From positions 1 through 54,818 of the forward strand of contig NZ_JALKIG010000012.1 in NCBI RefSeq assembly GCF_023051165.1: a stretch of 54,818 nt of DNA, written 5' to 3'. The translations under genes and the position numbers were made by a program. This DNA is from Veillonella sp. KGMB01456 (GTDB lineage: Bacteria; Bacillota; Negativicutes; Veillonellales; Veillonellaceae). Positions 48,440-54,818 of the stretch are shown in pieces; the stretch's first letter is position 1, and the number at the start of each line of letters is the position of its first letter. The notes below the pieces were generated by a model. It had not been told where the DNA came from and did not search any database. It was given only the letters and a program-made list of their open reading frames with translations.

Positions 48440-49282
48440 ATGAGCAAGTTTGATTGGCAAGTATTGGATCGCGGTTATGAAGATGTAATTTATGAAACCT
48501 ATAACGGCATTGCCAAAATCACTATTAATCGTCCTGAAATCCGCAATGCGTTCCGTCCTAAAACAGTGGTGGAACTCATTGACGCGTTTACCATTGCCCG
48601 TGATGACACCGAAGTGGGCGTAATTATTTTAACCGGTGCCAACCACGGCGGCGATGTGAATAAAGAAGCATTCTGCTCCGGCGGTGACCAGAGTGTGCGC
48701 GGTAACGGCGGTTATGTAGGTGAAGACCGCATTCCACGCCTTAACGTGCTCGATTTGCAGCACTTAATCCGCATCACGCCAAAACCGGTTATTGCCATGG
48801 TTAACGGCTATGCTATCGGCGGCGGTCATGTACTTCACATCGTTTGTGACTTGTCCATTGCTTCTGAAAACGCTAAATTCGGCCAGACCGGTCCGCGCGT
48901 AGGCTCCTTCGATGCCGGTTACGGTGCAGGCTACCTCGCTCGTTTGGTCGGTCATAAAAAAGCCCGTGAAATCTGGTTCTTGTGCCGCCAATACACCGCG
49001 CAGGAAGCCCTCGACATGGGTCTTGTTAATACGGTAGTGCCATTTGACCAATTGGAAGAAGAAACCGTTAAATGGTGTGAAGAAATCCTTCAATTATCCC
49101 CAATGGCCCTTCGCTTCTTAAAAGCATCCTTCAACGCTGATACCGACGGTCTTGCCGGTTTACAACAGTTCGGTGGCGACGCAACTCTCATGTTCTACAC
49201 CACCGACGAAGCGAAAGAAGGTCGCGACGCGTTCAAAGAAAAACGTAAACCTAATTTCAAACAATTCCCTAAATTCCCTTGA
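48440..49282 (+). CDS. menB: 1,4-dihydroxy-2-naphthoyl-CoA synthase
   Basis: MenB closes the naphthoquinone ring of O-succinylbenzoyl-CoA. This 280-residue crotonase-fold protein shows [20 protein letters not shown] near residue 27, the oxyanion region [20 protein letters not shown] near 75, and [20 protein letters not shown] near 117. [18 protein letters not shown] near 150 carries the MenB-specific Asp/Gly signature. ATG 48440 follows AAAGGAGG. Full length for the family. It is followed by menE after 18 bases. Confidence 0.97.
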   Translation: MSKFDWQVLDRGYEDVIYETYNGIAKITINRPEIRNAFRPKTVVELIDAFTIARDDTEVGVIILTGANHGGDVNKEAFCSGGDQSVRGNGGYVGEDRIPRLNVLDLQHLIRITPKPVIAMVNGYAIGGGHVLHIVCDLSIASENAKFGQTGPRVGSFDAGYGAGYLARLVGHKKAREIWFLCRQYTAQEALDMGLVNTVVPFDQLEEETVKWCEEILQLSPMALRFLKASFNADTDGLAGLQQFGGDATLMFYTTDEAKEGRDAFKEKRKPNFKQFPKFP

Positions 49283-49300
49283 TAGGAGGACGTTTTAATT

Positions 49301-50752
49301 ATGCGATGGTTACGAGAGCGGGCGCAAGCAACTCCCAATCAGCCCTTTCTTGATGGCTATACTTATAAAACGATATATGAGCGCACCGTACTGCAGGCCG
49401 GCTTTTTGTCGGCCGTAGTGCTCGGTGAGAACCGCATCGGTCTTTGCAGTGAAAACTCGGTGGACATGGCGGTGATGCTCTTCGCGTTATGGTCCTTAGG
49501 GAAAGAAGTATTTTTAGTAAATCCACACCTCACTGTACAGGAGCAGGAACAGCAAGCCCTCGACTTGGGCGTTCATTTAATCTTTGCGTCACCCACGGTG
49601 CAGGAACGGGTGGAAGCAACCTGTAACGGTCGTTTTTGCCGACCCCATCACAGTGCGGTCAACGAAGTAGCTTGGCGTACCTGGGGTGCCTTGCCGCCTA
49701 TGGATGAAACATCCCGCACAAGACTTGTGCAATGCTTTGAAGGTCTCTTGGTGCCGCCACTGATGGATCAGGCTATAGCGGCCATTATGAACACCAGTGC
49801 TACAACCGGTTCGGTAAAATCCGTACCCCTTCGCTGGGGGCAGATTGAAGCCCATGTGAAAGCGTCGGCCAAGGTGCTGGGCGTTTCGCCGAACGATAAT
49901 TGGCTTACCGTACTACCTATGTTCCACGTGTCGGGCTTGTCTATTATTTTGCGGACCTTATATAACGGCACGGCGGCTACGATTATGTCGTCTTTTGACG
50001 AAGCCAAAGTCATTGCCGGCATTACGTCCGGTAAACTTACCATGGTATCGTTGGTGCCCACCGTATTGCAGCGCATCATCGATCGTATTGATAACCACGC
50101 CTTGCGGGTGGTGCTGCTCGGTGGTGAGTTCATCCCCGATGCGTTGGTGGAAAACTGTTTAGCCAAAGCCATGCCGATTTTTAAGACCTACGGCATGACG
50201 GAAACCTTTGCTCAAAGTGCGACGGTGAATGTATTGGCTCATCCGGATAAGCGACAGGCTGTAGGTAAGCCATTACCGGGTGTTGTTATTGAAGTGCGTA
50301 ATCCCGATGAAACGGGTATCGGGGAAATTTGGCTTCAGTCGCCTATGCTCATGACAGGCTACCTCGGTAAGCCGCCGATTGTTGGCTTTTTCAATACGGA
50401 CGATATGGGCTATTTGGATGAAGACGGCTATTTATATATTGTGAATCGCCGCCAGGATATTATTATCTCCGGTGGTGAAAACATTTATCCGAAAGAATTG
50501 GAAGATTGCCTCTATCGCTTGCCGGGCGTGACGGAATGTGCCGTAGTCCCTAAAGCGGATGAACGGTGGGGACAGGTACCGATTCTCTACTATGCCGGCG
50601 AGGCCAGTGTAAAAGCGGTTAAAGAGCACTTGAGTGAAAACTTGGGCCGCTACAAACAACCAAAGGCGATTTGCCGTTTGGCAAAATTACCACGTAATAA
50701 CTCTGGCAAAATCATGCGTCGCACGCTGATTGACGAAGCGGCGGATATGTAA
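49301..50752 (+). CDS. menE: O-succinylbenzoate-CoA ligase
   Basis: MenE activates O-succinylbenzoate with CoA and ATP. The 483-residue adenylate-forming enzyme has the P-loop-like NTSATTGSVKSVPLRW near residue 164, KTYGMTETFAQSATVN near 291 and TDDMGYLDEDGYLYIVNRRQD near 366 with the conserved Asp and Arg. The catalytic Lys lies in LPRNNSGKIMRRTL near 465. It uses AGGAGGA before ATG 49301. It lies between menB and menC, the usual neighbourhood, although by pathway order it acts before MenB. Confidence 0.94.
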   Translation: MRWLRERAQATPNQPFLDGYTYKTIYERTVLQAGFLSAVVLGENRIGLCSENSVDMAVMLFALWSLGKEVFLVNPHLTVQEQEQQALDLGVHLIFASPTVQERVEATCNGRFCRPHHSAVNEVAWRTWGALPPMDETSRTRLVQCFEGLLVPPLMDQAIAAIMNTSATTGSVKSVPLRWGQIEAHVKASAKVLGVSPNDNWLTVLPMFHVSGLSIILRTLYNGTAATIMSSFDEAKVIAGITSGKLTMVSLVPTVLQRIIDRIDNHALRVVLLGGEFIPDALVENCLAKAMPIFKTYGMTETFAQSATVNVLAHPDKRQAVGKPLPGVVIEVRNPDETGIGEIWLQSPMLMTGYLGKPPIVGFFNTDDMGYLDEDGYLYIVNRRQDIIISGGENIYPKELEDCLYRLPGVTECAVVPKADERWGQVPILYYAGEASVKAVKEHLSENLGRYKQPKAICRLAKLPRNNSGKIMRRTLIDEAADM

Positions 50753-50876
50753 AATAGAATGATCGGCATGGCAGATTGCTGCGAAGGTAATCGCTATGTG
50801 AGGGCGATGCCAACATTTGAAATAAGGCTATGTGGCGTCGATGATATTAATATTGTTTTAAGGCGAGGGACGAACG

Positions 50877-52118
50877 ATGACTCATCAGATGACAATCTCA
50901 AAAATCACCTTATGGCACATTGGTTTACCGATGCGCTTTACCTTTCGTACGTCCCAAAGCACCTTATCACATCGAGAAAGTCTTATCGTAGGCGTCACCA
51001 TATCGTCAGGCTATACCGGCTATGGCGAAGTGGTGGCGTTTACGGAGCCTTTTTATACGGCAGAAACGTTGACCAAGAGTAAAGAGATACTGTTGACGGC
51101 GTGGCTGCCGTTTTTTGTAGGCAAAACTATGGTAGGGCCGTGGGCCATGTATGAAATGGTGGATTCGTTACAGGATGTGTCGGTTGAGCCGAATGCGAAT
51201 GCTGACTATGCTAATGAGGGTGCCGATTCTCCTAGGGCGACGGGCAAAAAATTGCGCATGTGTTATCCTATGGCTTGGGCGGGGCTTGAAAATGCCATCC
51301 TCCATGCTTATTATGGTGAACAAGGGTTAGCAACTATCGATACTTTAGTACCCGGTAAAAAATGTAAAACCATTGAATCCGGCGTTGTTTTGGGCGATAT
51401 GCCGATTCCGGAGCTTTTAAAGGCTGTGGAAAAACACGTAGACAACGGTTGCCGACGTATCAAGTTAAAACTCAAGCCCGGTGATGCGGTGGACCGTGTG
51501 GCAGCCGTACGCAAGGCTTATCCAGATATTATCTTGGCCGGGGATGCGAACTGCAGTTTTGCGCCGGACAAGGCTGATGAGATTATTGCTTTAAATGAGT
51601 ATAATCTGCGGTCCTTGGAAGAACCGTTTGTGGTGAAGGATGCAGCAGGAAACTATAAAAGTGCTGAAGTTTATGGTTCACTGCCTCAAGAATTACGACA
51701 GACGATTCAAACGCCACTTTGTTTTGACGAAAGTGTACAATCCTTAGCAGAATTAAAAGCCATGCATCAAACAGGCTGGCTCGATTTATTGAATATTAAA
51801 GTAGGACGCCTTGGTGGGCTCCGCGAAACTTTGGACTGCTTAAGTTATTGTCGTCAACATAAGATTGGTTTTTGGATTGGCAGCATGGTGGAAAGCGGTG
51901 TTTCAAAATACATGCATGTACAGCTGGCTACCTTGGCAGATACGTGGATGGCCGGCGATTTATCGGATATGAGCCGTTATTTTGAAAAGGACATTATTAC
52001 CACGCCTATTGAGTTTTTACAGGGAAAGTTAGCCGTGGATTTCAAAGCCGGTCTGGGAACGGATATAAATGATGCGGCTCTGCGAGAATATACCTTGGAC
52101 AGGACTGTGTTTGAATAG
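50877..52118 (+). CDS. menC: O-succinylbenzoate synthase
   Basis: MenC, an enolase-superfamily dehydratase, produces O-succinylbenzoate. In the 413-residue protein the catalytic lysines are in RRIKLKLKPGD near residue 196 and in LLNIKVGRLGG near 305. The metal ligands are Asp in ILAGDANCSF near 221, Glu in SLEEPF near 246 and Asp in CFDESVQSL near 283. It is longer than most MenC proteins (about 370): residues 103-128 are an extra Asn/Ala/Asp-rich stretch (SVEPNANADYANEGADSP) between the N-terminal cap and the barrel. ATG 50877 follows GCGAGGGACG. Confidence 0.92.
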   Translation: MTHQMTISKITLWHIGLPMRFTFRTSQSTLSHRESLIVGVTISSGYTGYGEVVAFTEPFYTAETLTKSKEILLTAWLPFFVGKTMVGPWAMYEMVDSLQDVSVEPNANADYANEGADSPRATGKKLRMCYPMAWAGLENAILHAYYGEQGLATIDTLVPGKKCKTIESGVVLGDMPIPELLKAVEKHVDNGCRRIKLKLKPGDAVDRVAAVRKAYPDIILAGDANCSFAPDKADEIIALNEYNLRSLEEPFVVKDAAGNYKSAEVYGSLPQELRQTIQTPLCFDESVQSLAELKAMHQTGWLDLLNIKVGRLGGLRETLDCLSYCRQHKIGFWIGSMVESGVSKYMHVQLATLADTWMAGDLSDMSRYFEKDIITTPIEFLQGKLAVDFKAGLGTDINDAALREYTLDRTVFE

Positions 52119-52225
52119 AGCTGGGGCTAGACGACATAGAAGATAGATAAAATAGATCATGGTTAAAAATTGAGCCTTCAAAATGATGAGGTGTAAGATT
52201 TATAGCAATCGGAAGGGAGTGCACT

Positions 52226-52603
52226 ATGACTTTAGTTGATCAATTAAATATAGATTATGTAAATTTAACGGATACAGGCTTTGAAAGTACTATGACCATG
52301 GGTGAATTTCATGCCCAGCCGTTTGGCTTTTTAAACGGTGGCGCAACGCTTGCGTATTGCGAAGCTATCGCGGGCATGGCCAGTAATCTTATGGGTGAAG
52401 GTGCCTATGTGGGCGTAGGACAGACTGTTACAGCTCACCATTTAAAAGCAACGAAGCCTCAGGGCAAATTGTTGGCGCAGGGAATCTTATTACATGGCGG
52501 TAAACGCAGTCATGTGTGGGAAATAAAGTTGACTAATGAAAAAGGCGAACACATTTCGCAAGTAACTGTGGTTAATGCATTGATTGAGATGAATTGTAAA
52601 TAG
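52226..52603 (+). CDS. menI: Hotdog-fold thioesterase, probable DHNA-CoA thioesterase
   Basis: This 125-residue PaaI/YdiI-type hotdog thioesterase has the motif QPFGFLNGGATLAYCEAIAG near residue 31, where the Asn-Gly-Gly-Ala segment and the following Glu form the active site. VGQTVTAHHLKATKPQGKLL follows near 70. DHNA-CoA must be hydrolysed to DHNA before prenylation; directly after menC this is the natural candidate. Together the cluster covers chorismate to DHNA; MenA and MenG are not in the window. The gene symbol is inferred from context. Confidence 0.82.
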   Translation: MTLVDQLNIDYVNLTDTGFESTMTMGEFHAQPFGFLNGGATLAYCEAIAGMASNLMGEGAYVGVGQTVTAHHLKATKPQGKLLAQGILLHGGKRSHVWEIKLTNEKGEHISQVTVVNALIEMNCK

Positions 52604-52761
52604 CTGGTTATGAAGTACTTGTTTAGTAATTGGTTTGTAAAGACGTTTTAAGAGATGTAAATAAACTGTACGGAATGTCGAAAACACAGAGTGAAGTGTT
52701 ATAATAGGGATATGTTTATAATTTTGGAATAAATAGAGTAATACAGGTGTAGGAGTTTGGT

Positions 52762-53976
52762 GTGTTAGAGCGTAAAGTATTTGGCCTGGTTGTATTAGTC
52801 GGCATTTTTGCCGGTATCGTAGGTATAGTATTTACCAATTTATTGCATGTGATTCAGCATTTTACCTTTGGTTACAATGATTTGAGCTTTGGTGTTGGCG
52901 TAGCGCAGGCGAGCGGCGAACGTCGTGTTTGGGCGTTGCTGGCTTGTGGTCTTGTGGGCGGTATTGGCTGGGTGCTGATTCACCGCTATGGCGGCAAACT
53001 TGTTGAAGTTAAAGACGCAGTAAAAGATGTGACGAAAGAAATGCCGCCGGTAACTACTTTGATCCACTCTACTTTGCAAATTATAACCGTGGCTATGGGT
53101 TCTCCGCTCGGTCGAGAAGTGGCACCGCGCGAAGCAACTTCGGCGCTAATTACTTGGGTGATGCGCTATGTGAAACTAACGAATGAAAATCGATCCCTTC
53201 TCATTGCTTGTGCATCCGGTGCCGGTTTAGCGGCCGTGTATAACTCGCCGGTATCGGCCACGATTTTCGTTTTGGAAACACTGCTGTTAACCTGGAACGT
53301 GAGAGCGTTGAGCTCCGCTTTTATCGCCTGTGGTATTGCCACATTTGTGGTTCGTTTAGGGCTTGGTGATACGGTTCAGTACGATATGCCACAACCGGTT
53401 ATGATTGGAAATTTTGCCGAATTTGCCGTACTTATCGGGATTATTATCGGCGTGGCTGTAGTGTTTTTTGATAAATCGCAAGCTTATTTACCTAAGTTTG
53501 ATCGTAAAAGTCCTAAGATGATTTTATTATCGGTGATTGCCTTTGGCCTCGTAGGCCTTATGGCTGTATATTTCCCGGCCATTTTGGGTAACGGTAAACC
53601 TGGAAATCAGCTTACCTTTGCTCATTTAGTACCTTGGGAATATGGCTTAGGACTCTTTGCCGCTAAATGGGCTGCTGTCCTACTCGCTATGGGCGCCGGC
53701 GCTTATGGTGGTAAAATTACACCATCCATGATGCTGGGGAGTACTTTGGCCCTCGTTGTAGCCATTGCGTGGAACTTCGCTATCGGGCCTATTTCAATTG
53801 GACTCAGTGCCTTTTTGGGGGCAGTAGTGTTCTTGGGTCTCGCGCAAAAAATGCCGCTTACTTCCTCTGTATTTATGCTGGAATTATCGCGGTTTTCAGT
53901 GGAACTATTATTCCCGATTGCACTCGCTATGGGGATGGGGATGATTACGCAGGCGTGGCTTAAAGATAAAATATAA
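52762..53976 (+). CDS. ClC-family chloride channel or proton/anion antiporter
   Basis: This 404-residue membrane protein has the ClC hallmark GSPLGREVAPREATSAL near residue 113 with the external gating glutamate (in GRE), and an inner pore region GAGLAAVYNSPVSATIFVLE near 151. About ten to twelve helices follow, ending without CBS domains. GTG 52762 is taken as start (AGGAG upstream; no ATG fits). A gating Glu suggests an H+/Cl- exchanger rather than a channel. It may help in acid stress or volume control with mscS. It is transcribed alone; TATAAT at 52700-52705 is a likely -10. Confidence 0.88.
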   Translation: MLERKVFGLVVLVGIFAGIVGIVFTNLLHVIQHFTFGYNDLSFGVGVAQASGERRVWALLACGLVGGIGWVLIHRYGGKLVEVKDAVKDVTKEMPPVTTLIHSTLQIITVAMGSPLGREVAPREATSALITWVMRYVKLTNENRSLLIACASGAGLAAVYNSPVSATIFVLETLLLTWNVRALSSAFIACGIATFVVRLGLGDTVQYDMPQPVMIGNFAEFAVLIGIIIGVAVVFFDKSQAYLPKFDRKSPKMILLSVIAFGLVGLMAVYFPAILGNGKPGNQLTFAHLVPWEYGLGLFAAKWAAVLLAMGAGAYGGKITPSMMLGSTLALVVAIAWNFAIGPISIGLSAFLGAVVFLGLAQKMPLTSSVFMLELSRFSVELLFPIALAMGMGMITQAWLKDKI

Positions 53977-54081
53977 TGCTAAGATAATCGGCATATTATA
54001 TAAAGAATACGTACGATTCTTGATGATTTATAATGTTGTAAAGTTTTTTGCAAAATTTGTAAAAAATTTATAAAAAAGTAC

Positions 54082-54110
54082 TTGCGCTGATTTGCGTGGT
54101 ATGATACAAT
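54082..54110 (+). promoter_or_regulatory. tRNA operon promoter
   Basis: TTGCGC (54082-54087) and TACAAT (54105-54110) with a 17-bp spacer, 60 bp before tRNA-Pro. Confidence 0.7.
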
Positions 54111-54169
54111 ATCTTTGTTGTTGAGAACGAAGCAATAAACAACGGCGAAAAGAATACTATTCTTTATAT

Positions 54170-54246
54170 CGGGGCATAGCGCAGTTTGGTAGCGCACCTG
54201 GCTTGGGACCAGGGGGTCGCAGGTTCGAATCCTGCTGCCCCGACCA
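54170..54246 (+). tRNA. tRNA-Pro (anticodon TGG)
   Basis: This 77-nt gene has a 7-bp acceptor stem (CGGGGCA/TGCCCCG), an anticodon loop with TGG, a GGTTCGAATCC T-arm and an encoded CCA end. It reads CCA and probably other Pro codons. Confidence 0.97.
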
Positions 54247-54255
54247 TTTTTTTAT

Positions 54256-54329
54256 GCGGGTGTAGCTCAATGGTAGAGCCCCAGCCTTCCAAGCTGGTCG
54301 CGAGGGTTCGATTCCCTTCACCCGCTCCA
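54256..54329 (+). tRNA. tRNA-Gly (anticodon TCC)
   Basis: This 74-nt gene begins 9 bases after tRNA-Pro. Acceptor stem GCGGGTG/CACCCGC, anticodon stem CCAGC/GCTGG with TCC in the loop, GGTTCGATTCC T-arm, encoded CCA. Confidence 0.97.
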
Positions 54330-54342
54330 TAAACGACTTTTA

Positions 54343-54377
54343 CCGCAATCATTCGATGAGTGATTGCGGATTTTTTT
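54343..54377 (+). terminator. Terminator after tRNA-Gly
   Basis: CCGCAATCA (54343-54351) pairs with TGATTGCGG (54361-54369), followed by ATTTTTTT. Confidence 0.93.
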
Positions 54378-54585
54378 GTGAACAGGCACTCTGTTGACTG
54401 TTGTCAGTCTGCAAGCTGTTTAAAAATAAAAAAGTATAAAATAATGTAGTTGATATGCATAGAGTAAATCGTGTAAACTATGTAAAGAACTTAGTGATGA
54501 GAATTGATTTTTTCTCAAACTTTGGTGTATAATAGTATACAGTGATTTTTGGAGAGCTTCTGATTGTCACAACTAAATTAAATAT

Positions 54586-54662
<77 letters not shown>

Positions 54663-54670
54663 TAAAAATA

Positions 54671-54726
54671 AAGCAGCCATGCCGATTTTACTAAAGTGTA
54701 AAATTGTTCGCATGGCTGCTTTTTTG
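54671..54726 (+). terminator. Terminator after tRNA-Arg
   Basis: A 12-bp outer stem (54671-54682 with 54710-54721) and an inner ATTTTAC/GTAAAAT stem are followed by a T-run. The 90 bases after it to the window end hold no gene I can support. Confidence 0.9.
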
Positions 54727-54818
54727 CTTTTGGGGCTTATTTTTGGGGCTGCGCGATATTTGATGAGTTATAGGACAAAAAGTGTGTGTAAAAAGTGCTG
54801 TAAACCTAGATAGATACT

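Noticed and set aside
50759-51082. 107-residue frame overlapping the start of menC
   Set aside because: It overlaps menC by 200 bases in another frame and has no family features.
54164-54352. Minus-strand frame containing AGFEPATPWSQARCATKLRY
   Set aside because: It is the antisense of tRNA-Pro and tRNA-Gly; this well-known false protein motif arises from tRNA genes.

Overview
The window looks like chromosomal DNA of a Gram-negative-type Firmicute (class Negativicutes; Veillonella or a close relative is my best guess). This rests on gene content and style: a selenium-type molybdenum hydroxylase cluster, a complete chorismate-to-DHNA menaquinone cluster, a glmS ribozyme, CdaA/CdaR beside GlmM/GlmS, GGAGG-type ribosome binding sites and moderate G+C. 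No rRNA is present, so the genus is not proven.

Layout. 1-6000: a MerR regulator, an HxlR regulator divergent from a split MFS exporter with a flavin reductase, and the dipeptidase gene pepD. The spaces between these genes hold long imperfect palindromes with two kinds of conserved apex. 6.1-11.9 kb: asparaginase, CbiZ, an MscS channel, a D,D-carboxypeptidase, 5'-deoxynucleotidase YfbR and QueG. 11.92-20.62 kb: an 8.7 kb integrated element bounded by a 19-bp direct repeat at the start codon of queG. It has integrase, repressor/Cro, an Xis-like protein and a P4-type helicase, then only a scaffold protein and a major capsid protein with small genes; there is no terminase, portal or tail. This is the layout of a phage satellite. 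20.7-27.7 kb: a three-subunit molybdenum hydroxylase with YqeC, MocA-like, YqeB and a split XdhC. 27.8-34.9 kb: cdaA-cdaR-COG2509-glmM, then the glmS ribozyme and glmS, linking c-di-AMP synthesis with cell-wall amino-sugar supply. 35-43.8 kb: trpS, a polar amino acid ABC transporter, a secreted protein, UspA, a DUF2157/GDYXXLXY pair and an ArsR-type zinc sensor. 44-52.6 kb: menF-menD-menH-menB-menE-menC plus a thioesterase, covering chorismate to DHNA. 52.7 kb to the end: a ClC-type channel and three tRNA genes (Pro-TGG, Gly-TCC, Arg-TCT).

The most unusual material is the palindrome family at 661-957 and 3384-4482. Its apices are conserved in sequence, their stems show compensatory base-pair changes, and their outer arms contain inverted partial copies of the 3' ends of the neighbouring genes (merR, flavin reductase, pepD). 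The second is the capsid-only satellite, which also cut queG off from its original upstream region.
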